A stretch of DNA of 64,000 nucleotides. Source: JAJDTQ01 sp965204235. GTDB taxonomy: Bacteria > Desulfobacterota > Binatia > UBA9968 > JAJDTQ01. The DNA lies in NCBI GenBank assembly GCA_965204235.1, contig OZ241979.1:1674001-1738000 (forward strand), read 5' to 3'. The position numbers and the translations under genes were made by a program. Positions 17,441 through 25,622 of this stretch are shown here, in pieces; position 1 is the first letter of the stretch; each line of letters begins with the position of its first letter. The notes below the pieces were generated by a model. That model did no database searches. It worked only from the letters and a program-made list of their open reading frames with translations, and was not told the origin of the DNA.

Positions 17441-18508
17441 TCAGAGGAGGCTCTTGCCGCCGAAGCGGCTCTTCCACTGCTCGATGACTTCCTTGTTATA
17501 GACGTTGTCCGGGACCTCTCCGCGCAGCGCGGTCAGCACGGAGTCCGTGGCCCAGACCACGCCGGGGTGGAGGCCGCTGCCCCGGTTGGACGAGACCATG
17601 TGGGCCGAGAGGACCACCTTGTCCCCGAGTTTCCGCAGCGGGCTGTCCATGGACAGCGGCTCGTCCTCGAACACGTCGAGGACGGCCCCCGAGATCACGT
17701 CGTTCCGCAACGCTTCGGCCAGCTCGGGCTCGTTGACGCAGTAACCCCGCGAGGTGTTGATGAAGACCGCGGTCTCCTTCATCTGCGCCAACTGCTCTTT
17801 CCCGATCATGTGACGGGTCTCCCCGGTGAGGACCACGTGGAGCGTCACCACGTCCGACTCCCGCAGCAGCGCGGGCAGGTCCACCTTCTCCACGCCGGCT
17901 TCCTCGAACTTCCCGTCCGGCACGTAAGGGTCGCAGGCGACCATCCTCATGCCCCAGGGCTTCATGAGCTTGGCGATCCGGGTTCCGATGCGGCCCAGGC
18001 CGATGATGCCGAGGGTGATCCCGGGGTAGCCGTCCATGGAGCGCGACCCCACGTAGGTGCCCTGCAGGCTCAGGTCCCGCCATTCGCCGCCCGACTTCAG
18101 GTGCCGATCCCGTTCGCGCACCCGTTTGAGCATGGTCAGCATGCCCGCGATGGCGCCCTCGGCCACGCCGCCCCAGTTGGACTCCGTGGGCGCGTGGCAC
18201 ACCATGACGCCCAACTCGGTGGCCGCCTCCACGTCCACGTCGTCCACGCCGATGGTGTATTTGGCCACCACCCGCAGGTCCCGGGAACCCTGCATGATGG
18301 CCCTGGTGATGGGAGAACTTCGGATGGACGTGCCCACCAGGGCATGGGCCCCCTCCGCCATGGCAACCATCTCGGCCTCGTTGTTGCCCTGCGGCGTATG
18401 CCAGCCGGCGTCACCCAGCACCAGCTCGCAACCGGCGGCCTCCATCTTCCTGTGGGAATCGCCCTTGGCGTCGTTGGGGGCAAACACGAACACTTTGGCT
18501 TTGGCCAT
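17441..18508 (-). CDS. D-2-hydroxyacid dehydrogenase (SerA-like)
   Basis: Start ATG 18508 is preferred because an AGGAGG site lies 6 bases upstream, giving 355 residues. The Rossmann domain has GIIGLGRIGTRIAKLMKPWG. Downstream are the catalytic arginine context (VFINTSRGYCVNEPELAEAL), the glutamate context DVFEDEP and a histidine in LSAHMVSS. This is the NAD-dependent D-isomer-specific 2-hydroxyacid dehydrogenase family (phosphoglycerate, glycerate or hydroxypyruvate reductases). There is no C-terminal ACT domain, so it is probably not the biosynthetic SerA. It is 3 bp from the GCS2-CBS gene and likely its operon leader. Confidence 0.9.
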   Translation of the reverse strand: MAKAKVFVFAPNDAKGDSHRKMEAAGCELVLGDAGWHTPQGNNEAEMVAMAEGAHALVGTSIRSSPITRAIMQGSRDLRVVAKYTIGVDDVDVEAATELGVMVCHAPTESNWGGVAEGAIAGMLTMLKRVRERDRHLKSGGEWRDLSLQGTYVGSRSMDGYPGITLGIIGLGRIGTRIAKLMKPWGMRMVACDPYVPDGKFEEAGVEKVDLPALLRESDVVTLHVVLTGETRHMIGKEQLAQMKETAVFINTSRGYCVNEPELAEALRNDVISGAVLDVFEDEPLSMDSPLRKLGDKVVLSAHMVSSNRGSGLHPGVVWATDSVLTALRGEVPDNVYNKEVIEQWKSRFGGKSLL

Positions 18509-18637
18509 GGAAGTCCTCCTGGATTCGATATTACGAGTCAAGCCCGGCTCGGCTCCGTCGTCCTTTCGGATTCTCTCACATGCACATCCACGGCCAGGGG
18601 CTTCGCCCCTGGACCCCCGAGGTAAGGATATAACGAT

Positions 18638-20041
18638 TCATGGGGTGAGCGTCCGGGCAACGCGGAAGCCGAAGTCGTCGTACCGGTTTCCGGTGGCGTC
18701 CCTGCCGCGGCTCGCGGACCGCAGGTACCACGGTACGTCGTCCCAGGAACCGCCGCGAAGAACCCGCCGGCCACAATTCCCACTCTCCCATGCACGCCCA
18801 TCAGACGGCGCGCCCGCGTAACTCTCTTTCCAACAGTCCTCCACCCACTCCCACACGTTCCCCAATACGTCGTACAAACCAAACCCGTTTGATGCAAAAC
18901 TCCCCACCGGAGCCGTATGCACATGTCCATCGTTACATGACGCTACCTCCCATTTCCAATCACTGTAACGCCCCTTCAATGCTCTATCCGCCCCGTTGGC
19001 ATACCCACACTGGCCATCCTCTCCCCAATACCGCGCTCTCCCGCTCCCCCCGCGCGCCACGTACTCCCACTCCGCCTCGCTCAACAACCGATACTCCTCC
19101 CCCGTCTCCCTCGACAACCATTCCACATACCCCTTCGTATCCTCCCAATTCACACATACCACCGGATGCCCGTCCATCTGCCCAAACCCGGGATCCTCCC
19201 AGTTCCGCCCCCCTCGATCCTTCCACTCGCCATCCTCGTAGGTCCAGCATGAATCCCCCGCCGAATGTCCCGTCACTCTCACGAACCGCATGTACTCCCC
19301 CCGCGTCACTTCCTTCACCCCTACCGCAAACGGTTCCCCTATCACCACCTGATGCACAGGACCCTCATCATCGTCCCGCCCAACCTCCGTAGACGGCGAC
19401 CCCATCAGGTAACTCCCCGCGGGAACCACCACCATTTCCGGACACTCCCCACAGTCCCGAAAGACCTTCCCCACTCTTTCCGGTAAACGCTTGCGCTCTT
19501 CCGCCTTCGCCCGCAGCACAGACAGCGTGACGCCCTGCACCAGTGCGAGGACCGCGGGGTCCCCACCCTTCTCCCGCAACGTCTTCAGGTCACCGTACTT
19601 CAGCCGCGCCACGTCCACCGCGGTCTTGCCTTTCGGCCCCTTGATCGAAATATCCGCATCCGCTTCCATCAGCAGAGCGACGACCTCCGTATGCCCATGA
19701 ACCGTCGCCATGAACAACGCCGTCGCTCCGTCCGCCGAACGGATGTCCGGATCCGCCTTCGCAGCCAACAACGGCTCCACCAGCAGCACGTACCCCTTGT
19801 TCGCCGCGTGCATCAGCGCCGTCCACCCACGGCCGTCCCGCGCGTTCACATCCGCCCCCGCTGCCAACGCCGTCTTCAGACCCTCGATGTCCCTCGCGTT
19901 CGCCGCCTTCCGCCACTCCGACAGCGCCTGCGCGGGATTTCCCGCATCCCACGCCTTCCGCCCCGCGTCGTAGTCCGCCAACAAGGGAGGCGAGGCCAGC
20001 ATCAGCGCCACAACTGCCGTCCAAACCATATATCGAAGCAT
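18638..20041 (-). CDS. Secreted FGE-fold protein with N-terminal ankyrin repeats (paralogue 1 of 3)
   Basis: ATG 20041 lies behind an AAGGAGA site. The 467-residue product has a signal peptide (LMLASPPLLADYDAG), a short shared module DAGNPAQALSEWRKAANA, then about three ankyrin repeats (GADVNARDGRGWTALMHAAN, KADPDIRSADGATALFMAT). The C-terminal formylglycine-generating-enzyme/sulfatase-modifying fold spans residues about 210-467 (MVVVPAGSYLMGS, EVTRGEYMRFV, LLSEAEWEYVARGG, NVWEWVEDCW, RRVLRGGSWDDV, DFGFRVA). The active-site cysteine pair of true FGEs is absent: GGSW is followed by DDVPWYLRS. The domain is therefore more likely a binding module than a sulfatase activator. The coding strand is purine-rich, unlike neighbouring genes. 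Confidence 0.88.
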   Translation of the reverse strand: MLRYMVWTAVVALMLASPPLLADYDAGRKAWDAGNPAQALSEWRKAANARDIEGLKTALAAGADVNARDGRGWTALMHAANKGYVLLVEPLLAAKADPDIRSADGATALFMATVHGHTEVVALLMEADADISIKGPKGKTAVDVARLKYGDLKTLREKGGDPAVLALVQGVTLSVLRAKAEERKRLPERVGKVFRDCGECPEMVVVPAGSYLMGSPSTEVGRDDDEGPVHQVVIGEPFAVGVKEVTRGEYMRFVRVTGHSAGDSCWTYEDGEWKDRGGRNWEDPGFGQMDGHPVVCVNWEDTKGYVEWLSRETGEEYRLLSEAEWEYVARGGSGRARYWGEDGQCGYANGADRALKGRYSDWKWEVASCNDGHVHTAPVGSFASNGFGLYDVLGNVWEWVEDCWKESYAGAPSDGRAWESGNCGRRVLRGGSWDDVPWYLRSASRGRDATGNRYDDFGFRVARTLTP

Positions 20042-20140
20042 GAGCGTCTCCTTGGGGAAATCGGGAATCAAAGAGTCTGTTTCTTAGTACCTTGGGCGGG
20101 AGATACTCTACAAGTAGAGTGCCTGGGACTTGTAAATGAT
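20042..20140 (-). promoter_or_regulatory. Upstream region shared by FGE paralogues 1 and 3, with palindrome
   Basis: This stretch contains a 7-bp inverted repeat ACTCTAC-AA-GTAGAGT (20105-20120), a plausible operator. The segment before FGE paralogue 3 (22414-22498) carries the same blocks (CTCCTTGGGGAAATCG, then TTGGGCGGGAGAT and CTCTACAAGT), but only one half of the palindrome. The regulatory region was therefore duplicated with the gene. Paralogue 2 lacks it and instead has a mobile element upstream. Confidence 0.5.
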
Positions 20141-21112
20141 TCACCGGGTGAGCGTCCGGGCAACGCGGAAGCCCATGACGCTGCTCCGGTCCCAGGAGAG
20201 GCTCCCCATGCGGTAAGTGAACCGCAGGCTGCTCGGTGCGCTGTGCCAGGAACAGCCGCGATGTGTCCGCCAGCTACAACCCTCTTCGTACCAACAGTCC
20301 TCCACCCACTCCCACACGTTCCCCAATACATCGTGCAGCCCAAACCCGTTCGGTACAAAACTCCCCACCGGCGCCGTACGCGCATATCCATCACTACACC
20401 CTGCTCTCAAAGAAAGATCCGTGCTCGCATCCGCCCCGTTCGCATAACGACACTGTTCCCCCCGCCTCCAATACCGCACATCCCGGCTCCCTGCGCGCGC
20501 CACGTACTCCCACTCCGCCTCGCTCAACAACCGATACTCCTCCCCCGTCTCCCTCGACAACCAACCCACATACGCCTTCGCGTCCTCCCAGCTCACACAT
20601 ACCACCGGATGCTCGTCCGTCTGCTCATACCCGGGATGCTCCCAATTCCTCCCCCTTCGATTCTTCCATCCGCTCCCTCTCCATTTCTTCCATATCTTCC
20701 CTAGGCCATCATGCTCGTAGGTGGTGCATGAATCCCCCGCCGAATGTCCCGTCGCACTCACGAAACGCCTGTACTCCCCTCGCGTTACCTCCTTCACTCC
20801 CACCGCAAACGGCGCCTCTATCGTTACCCGATGCACCGGAAATTCGTTCCCCCGCGGATGACGGCTACCCATCGAGTAACTCCCCACCGGAACCTCCACC
20901 AACTCCGGACACTCCCCGCAGTCCCGAAAAAGCCTGACGCCCTGCACCGGCATGGCCCGACGGCCCCCCGCGTTCGTCGCCTTCCGCCACTCCGACAGCG
21001 CCTGTGCGTGATTGCCCGCATCCCGCGCCTCCCGCCCCGCGTCGTAGTCCGCCCACAAAGGAGGCGAGGCCAGCGCCAACGCCACAACCACGGTCCGAAC
21101 CAGGCAACGCAT
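20141..21112 (-). CDS. Secreted FGE-fold protein, minimal form (paralogue 2 of 3)
   Basis: From ATG 21112 the product has 323 residues: a signal peptide (VVVALALASPPLWADYDAG), the shared module GNHAQALSEWRKATNAG, and then directly the FGE fold (LVEVPVGSYSMGS to VMGFRVARTLTR). The spacer repeats of the sister proteins are missing. The catalytic cysteines are absent (GCSWHSAPSSLRF). No good ribosome binding site precedes the ATG, because a 110-bp mobile element lies six bases upstream. Expression may depend on read-through from paralogue 3. About 70 bp (20494-20563) is identical to paralogue 1 (19052-19120), indicating recent duplication or gene conversion. Confidence 0.85.
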   Translation of the reverse strand: MRCLVRTVVVALALASPPLWADYDAGREARDAGNHAQALSEWRKATNAGGRRAMPVQGVRLFRDCGECPELVEVPVGSYSMGSRHPRGNEFPVHRVTIEAPFAVGVKEVTRGEYRRFVSATGHSAGDSCTTYEHDGLGKIWKKWRGSGWKNRRGRNWEHPGYEQTDEHPVVCVSWEDAKAYVGWLSRETGEEYRLLSEAEWEYVARAGSRDVRYWRRGEQCRYANGADASTDLSLRAGCSDGYARTAPVGSFVPNGFGLHDVLGNVWEWVEDCWYEEGCSWRTHRGCSWHSAPSSLRFTYRMGSLSWDRSSVMGFRVARTLTR

Positions 21113-21117
21113 ATTCA

Positions 21118-21227
21118 GGAAACCCTGAACAATTGCATCCGTTCGTCCTGAGCGTAGCGAAGCGAAGTCGAAGGACGCGCTTTTCCATAGGGAGAGGCGC
21201 CTCAGGCCGGAATTGTTCAGAGGTTCC
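21118..21227 (+). mobile_element. MITE-like element, copy A
   Basis: A 110-bp non-coding element with imperfect terminal inverted repeats (left GGAAACCCTGAACAATTG, right end ATTGTTCAGAGGTTCC) and a core containing CGTCCTGAGCGTAGCGAAGC. It is flanked by a 4-bp direct repeat TTCA (21114-21117 and 21228-21231). The right-hand copy of that repeat contains the stop codon of FGE paralogue 3. The element separates paralogues 3 and 2. Confidence 0.85.
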
Positions 21228-21228
21228 T

Positions 21229-22413
21229 TCACAGGGTGAGCGTCCGGGCGACCCGGAAGCCGAAGACGCTGTCCCGGACCCCGGGGGAGATCCAGCCCCG
21301 GTTCGCGGAGCGGAGGACCCGCTGCGCGTCGAACCAGGAACCGCCGCGCAACACCACCCGGCTGCAATCCCCCGTCAACCGTGCGCGCCCATCGGACGGC
21401 GCTCCTGCATGACTCCAGTTCCAACAGTCCTCCACCCACTCCCATACGTTCCCCAAAACGTCATACAAACCGTACCCGTTCCCCGTGTAGCTCCCCGCGG
21501 GCGCCGTCCGCGCGTATCCGTCGTTGCATCCCGTTCCCCACGAAGTATCCGTGTTCACATCCGATCCGTTCGCGTAACTGCACTGGCCTTCCTCGCTCTC
21601 CCCCCAGTACCGCGCCGCACGGCTCGCCCCTCGCGCCACGTACTCCCACTCCGACTCGCTCAACAAGCGGTAATCCTTCCCCGTCCTGTCACGCAACCAC
21701 TTCACGTACGCCTTGGCGTCCTCCCAGTTCACACACACCACCGGATGCCCGTCCGTCTGCGGGAACCCGGGATTCTTCCAATTCCGCCCCCGTCGATTCC
21801 CCACCCTGCCATGCTCGTAGGTCACGCATGAATCCCCCGGCGAGTGTCCCGTGGCGCTCGCAAACCGCCGATACTCCCCTCGGGTCACCTCCTTCACCCC
21901 TACCGCCAACGGCTTCGCTATCGTCACTTGGCGCACCGGACCCTCGAAATCGTACCGCCCGGCCTCCGACCGCGGCGACCCCATCAGGAAGCTCCCCGCC
22001 GGCACCACCACCATCTCGGGACAACCCGGGCAATCCCGAAAGGCCGTCCCCACCCTTTCCCGACGCCAGACCCGCGCCCGTCTGTGCGCCTCGGCCCGTT
22101 CCGCGGGGGTCAGCTTCGCCGCCATCGCATACCGTTCCTTCACCGCCGCGGTCTCCCCCCGGCTCGCCGCCAGGTTGAACCACATGTGCGCCAGCACGTA
22201 GTCCTGCGGCGCTCCCAGCCCCCGGGCGTACAGCCGTCCCAACGCCAGCATGGCCCGCCGGTCCCCCGCGTTCGCCGCCATCCGCCACTCCGACAGCGCC
22301 TGCGCGTGATTGCCCGCGTCCCACGCCTTCCGCCCCGTGTCGTAATCCGCCCACAGGGGAGGCGAGGCCAGCATCAACGCCAACACCGCCATCCCAACCA
22401 TATGTCGAAGCAT
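21229..22413 (-). CDS. Secreted FGE-fold protein with Sel1-type repeats (paralogue 3 of 3)
   Basis: ATG 22413 follows an AAGGAGG site. The 394-residue product has a signal peptide (LALMLASPPLWADYDTG), the shared module GNHAQALSEWRMAANAG, and Sel1/TPR-like repeats (AMLALGRLYARGLGAPQDYV, then AHMWFNLAASRGETAA). The FGE fold follows from about residue 140 (MVVVPAGSFLMGSPRSEAGR, EVTRGEYRRFASATG, LLSESEWEYVARG, NVWEWVEDCW). The catalytic cysteines are missing (GGSWFDAQRVLRS). Its stop codon sits in the target duplication of the downstream mobile element. It is the probable first gene of the three-gene tandem, since its upstream region and ribosome binding site are intact. Confidence 0.88.
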   Translation of the reverse strand: MLRHMVGMAVLALMLASPPLWADYDTGRKAWDAGNHAQALSEWRMAANAGDRRAMLALGRLYARGLGAPQDYVLAHMWFNLAASRGETAAVKERYAMAAKLTPAERAEAHRRARVWRRERVGTAFRDCPGCPEMVVVPAGSFLMGSPRSEAGRYDFEGPVRQVTIAKPLAVGVKEVTRGEYRRFASATGHSPGDSCVTYEHGRVGNRRGRNWKNPGFPQTDGHPVVCVNWEDAKAYVKWLRDRTGKDYRLLSESEWEYVARGASRAARYWGESEEGQCSYANGSDVNTDTSWGTGCNDGYARTAPAGSYTGNGYGLYDVLGNVWEWVEDCWNWSHAGAPSDGRARLTGDCSRVVLRGGSWFDAQRVLRSANRGWISPGVRDSVFGFRVARTLTL

Positions 22414-22498
22414 GAGCGCCTCCTTGGGGAAATCGAGGATCCGGAACCGGAAGCCTGTTTCATATTAGCACGTTGGGCGGGAGATGCTCTACAAGTTC

Positions 22499-23371
22499 TC
22501 AACTCCCGATCCTCCCCGCGGCCACGCACGCCGCCCCCGCCACCACCAGCAGCGTGCCGAGGACCACCGCCGGCGTAGTGCGTTCCACCCGGCGCAGGAC
22601 GATGCTGGCGAGGATCACGGTCCAGACCGGGGAGGTGGCGGCGATGGGCGAGACCACCACCACCGGACCCGAAGCCAGGGCCAGGAACAGGAACAGGATG
22701 GCCAGGGTCTCGCTGGCTCCCGAGACGGCGAAGGGCAACAGGGCCTTGGGATGCCACACCAGCTTCTCCCGGGGCAGCGGCAGCGCCAGGTAGGCGGCGA
22801 AGCAGGCCAGCGAGACCACGCCCACCAGGGCGGCGAAGAAGAGCGGCTCCCGGGCGATGGTCAGGGCGTACCGCCGGACGGGATGGACCGTGGCGGTGAT
22901 GACGCAGGTGGCGGCCGGCAACCAGAGGTATTTCGGGCGAAAGCCCGGTACGTTCTCGTCCATCCGCCACGAGGTGAAGGCGGTGCCGCCCACGATCAGC
23001 GCCACTCCCAGGAGGTGGAGCGCGCCTGCGTGCTCTCCGAGGACCGTGACGCCGATGAGGACGGCGAGCATGGGGTGGGTGTTGCGCAGGGTTACGGCCC
23101 GGGACACGCCCACCCTGGATATGGCCAGGTAGTGGCAGGAGCGCAGCAGGGCCTGCAGCAGGCCGGTGACCACCACGAGGTAGAGGGCCGTCCGGGGAAC
23201 CGCGGCGACGCCTCCGGTCAGGAGCACCATGGTGGAGAGTCCCACCGCGTGCACGGTCAGGGAGAAGAGGACCGCGGTGTTGGGGGTCGAGTATCGCAGC
23301 CCCCACCGGGCCGAGATGTTGGCGGTGGCGTAGGACAGCGCCGTCAGCAGGGCGAGGACCTCGATGGGCAT
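22499..23371 (-). CDS. DMT-superfamily transporter (EamA family)
   Basis: A 290-residue protein with ten hydrophobic helices arranged as two EamA repeats. The first contains ALLTALSYATANISARWGLR, and the second ends SIVLRRVERTTPAVVLGTLL before a final helix. The HPMLAVLIGVTVLGEH and SPVWTVILASIVLRRVE stretches are at the conserved repeat ends. Such proteins mostly export metabolites or amino acids. The gene is divergent from the TTT locus (about 100 bp between starts) and 85 bp upstream of the FGE genes. No substrate can be assigned. Confidence 0.9.
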   Translation of the reverse strand: MPIEVLALLTALSYATANISARWGLRYSTPNTAVLFSLTVHAVGLSTMVLLTGGVAAVPRTALYLVVVTGLLQALLRSCHYLAISRVGVSRAVTLRNTHPMLAVLIGVTVLGEHAGALHLLGVALIVGGTAFTSWRMDENVPGFRPKYLWLPAATCVITATVHPVRRYALTIAREPLFFAALVGVVSLACFAAYLALPLPREKLVWHPKALLPFAVSGASETLAILFLFLALASGPVVVVSPIAATSPVWTVILASIVLRRVERTTPAVVLGTLLVVAGAACVAAGRIGS

Positions 23372-23472
23372 GCGTCAAGTTGACAGCACGCGCCGGTCAT
23401 GGCAAGTCAGCACTTCGCATTGGCGCGGCGCCGCGGCGCAGTACCATCGGTCCGGGCGTTCGTGAGGAATCC

Positions 23473-25008
23473 ATGTGGGAAGCTGCCATAAGCGCGGCGG
23501 ACAAGCTCTTTTCCCCCGGGCCGCTGCTGGCCATGCTGGTGATGCTGCCCGTTGCGCTGGTCTCGGGCCTCATGCCCGGGGGAAACCTTCCCGTGGCGGT
23601 GGTGCTGCTGGGGTTCGCGGGGTACGTGGACCCGTGGATCACCGTGACCGCGGTGGTGTTCTTCCTGGCGGCCAGCGACATCACCGAGCCGGTCCCCTCC
23701 ATACTCATGGGCATTCCGGGCGCCCGGTCGGCCCAGGCCACCATCCTCGACGGCTATCCCATGTCCCGCAAGGGGCTGGCCGGCGTGGCCCTGGGGGCCA
23801 GCTACATGTGCACGCTGGTGGGCGGCATCGTGGGCGCCCTCGCCCTGCTCCTCGCCCTGCCCGTCTCCCGGGAGCTGCTGAAGCTCTTCGGGTCCGCGGA
23901 GTTCTTCCTGCTGTCGCTCCTGGGGCTCATGTGCGTGGCCATCGTCAGTTCGGGAGCGTTCGTCAAGGGCATGCTCACCGCCTGCTTCGGCCTCGCCATC
24001 TCCATGATCGGTTTCTCCGTCATCGGCGGCAACGCCCGCTCCACCTTCGGCATCGACTACCTCTGGGACGGGATACCGCTGGCCCCCGTGGTCATCGGCC
24101 TGTTCGCCCTGCCCGAGGTCGTGGATCTGGTGGTGTCCAACACCCCCATCGCCCGGGAGCGCCTCGAAACCATGCTGAAGGAGGCGGACCGGGACGTGTA
24201 CAAGGGCATGCGCGAAGCCCTTCGCAACAAGTGGCTGCTGGTGCGCTCGTCCCTCATCGGCACTTTCGTGGGGATGATGCCGGGCATCGGCTCGTCCGGG
24301 GCCCACTGGATCGCCTACGCCCAGGCGCGCCATACCGAGAAGGGCGCCATGGAGACCTTCGGCAAGGGCGACGTGAGGGGCGTCATCGCCGCGGACTCGG
24401 CCAACAACTCGGTGGACGGAGGCGTGCTGATCCCCACGGTGGTGTTCGGCATACCGGGAAGCGGGGGCATGGCCATCCTGCTGGCGATCCTGGTGCTGTC
24501 CGGGGTGCAGCCGGGCCCGGCCATGCTGACCGAGAACCTGGACCTCACCATCAGCCTGGTTTACACCATCGTCCTGGGGAACGTGGTGGTGGTGCCCATC
24601 ATGCTCTATTTCGCGCCTTTCATGACGCGCATCGCGGCCATATCGCCCAACGTCCTGGCCCCGGTCATCATCGGCCTGGTCACCCTCGCCGCCTACCAGG
24701 CCACCTACTCCATGGAGGACCTGGGCCTGGTGCTGGCCTTCGGCGTCTTGGGACTCTTCATGAAGCGCTACGGCTGGCCCCGCCCGCCGATCCTCATCGC
24801 CGTGGTGCTGGCGGACATCGTGGAGAAGTACCTCTGGCTCTCGGCCAACAGCTACGGCTGGTCCATGTTCGCGCGCCCGCAGTTCCTTTCCATCATCGCG
24901 GTGATGATCCTGGTGATGGTGGTCAGCCTGCGGATGCAGCAGGGCGCCAAGAGGGCCGCGGAGGAGTCCACCGGGGAAGGACGGGATCCGGGGATGGACC
25001 AAGTATGA
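23473..25008 (+). CDS. tctA: Tripartite tricarboxylate transporter permease TctA (second locus)
   Basis: The start at ATG 23473 (after a GTGAGGAAT site) gives 511 residues with about 12 helices. Signatures include GLMPGGNLPVAVVLLGFAG, ASDITEPVPSILMGIPGARS, QATILDGYPMSRKG, DSANNSVDGGVLIPTVVFGI and LSGVQPGPAM. It diverges from the 7.9-kb TctA throughout, so it is an independent locus and not a recent duplicate. It overlaps tctB by four bases (ATGA). Together they would form the membrane part of a carboxylate importer served by the convergent binding-protein gene at 25.6-26.7 kb. Confidence 0.94.
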   Translation: MWEAAISAADKLFSPGPLLAMLVMLPVALVSGLMPGGNLPVAVVLLGFAGYVDPWITVTAVVFFLAASDITEPVPSILMGIPGARSAQATILDGYPMSRKGLAGVALGASYMCTLVGGIVGALALLLALPVSRELLKLFGSAEFFLLSLLGLMCVAIVSSGAFVKGMLTACFGLAISMIGFSVIGGNARSTFGIDYLWDGIPLAPVVIGLFALPEVVDLVVSNTPIARERLETMLKEADRDVYKGMREALRNKWLLVRSSLIGTFVGMMPGIGSSGAHWIAYAQARHTEKGAMETFGKGDVRGVIAADSANNSVDGGVLIPTVVFGIPGSGGMAILLAILVLSGVQPGPAMLTENLDLTISLVYTIVLGNVVVVPIMLYFAPFMTRIAAISPNVLAPVIIGLVTLAAYQATYSMEDLGLVLAFGVLGLFMKRYGWPRPPILIAVVLADIVEKYLWLSANSYGWSMFARPQFLSIIAVMILVMVVSLRMQQGAKRAAEESTGEGRDPGMDQV

Positions 25009-25553
25009 TGGATGGAAGCAGGCACGGGAACGCCGGCAAGGAGCCGGCGGGGACGGCCCCGCGCGGCTTCTCCGTCGAAGTGCTGGGGGAGGTCATCCTG
25101 CTGGCCATGGTCGGCGGGCTCTTCCTCTACATGTTCGTCGAGTCCTTCTCCTGGCCCGAAGGCTCGGCCCTCATGCCCCGCATCGCCATCGGGTTGGGGA
25201 CGCCGTTCTGGCTCTTGCGCCTGATCGTCCTGGTGCGCAGCGCCCGGGAGACCGCCTCCGGGCAGATCATGGACCTCGGCTTCCGGACCGGCGCCGACCC
25301 CGGGGGCGAGAGGATGCGCTTCGCCCGCATCTGTCTCTACATCCTGGGCCTCTACGCCGCAGTCTGGCTGGTAGGGTTCCACATCGCCATCCCGCTGGGA
25401 GTCTTCTTCTACGTGCTCGCGTACGGCCGCGCCGGGTGGATCTGGTCCGCGGTCCTGGGGCTCCTGTTCCTGGCCCTGATCGTGCTGGTCTATGACCGGT
25501 TCCTGAACGCCACGTGGCACGACCCCCCGCTTCTCAGGCTGTTCTGGGGTTGA
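25005..25553 (+). CDS. tctB: Tripartite tricarboxylate transporter small subunit TctB (second locus)
   Basis: A 182-residue protein with four hydrophobic segments after a polar N-terminal extension of about 25 residues. It contains VEVLGEVILLAMVGGLFLYM, then LYAAVWLVGFHIAIPLGVFF, the usual TctB arrangement. Start ATG 25005 overlaps the tctA stop. ATG 25008 is an equally possible start. A strong rho-independent terminator follows 13 bp after the stop. Confidence 0.88.
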   Translation: MMDGSRHGNAGKEPAGTAPRGFSVEVLGEVILLAMVGGLFLYMFVESFSWPEGSALMPRIAIGLGTPFWLLRLIVLVRSARETASGQIMDLGFRTGADPGGERMRFARICLYILGLYAAVWLVGFHIAIPLGVFFYVLAYGRAGWIWSAVLGLLFLALIVLVYDRFLNATWHDPPLLRLFWG

Positions 25554-25566
25554 CCCGGAAAGCGGA

Positions 25567-25600
25567 ACGGCCATCCGCCAGGCGACGGATGGCCGTTTTC
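25567..25600 (+). terminator. Rho-independent terminator after tctAB
   Basis: A perfect 11-bp stem (ACGGCCATCCG / CGGATGGCCGT) with an 8-base loop is followed by TTTTC on the plus strand. It lies between two convergent operons and ends the tctAB transcript. Confidence 0.85.
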
Positions 25601-25622
25601 GCGCCCGCAGCTTCCGGGAGAG

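Noticed and set aside
14705..18625. A 1306-codon open frame on the plus strand
   Set aside because: It is antisense to the hydrolase, GCS2-CBS and dehydrogenase genes and has no recognisable domain. Long antisense frames are expected in DNA of this GC content.
18638..22413. Reading the FGE-fold genes as sulfatase activators
   Set aside because: The catalytic cysteine pair is absent in all three and no sulfatase is encoded nearby.
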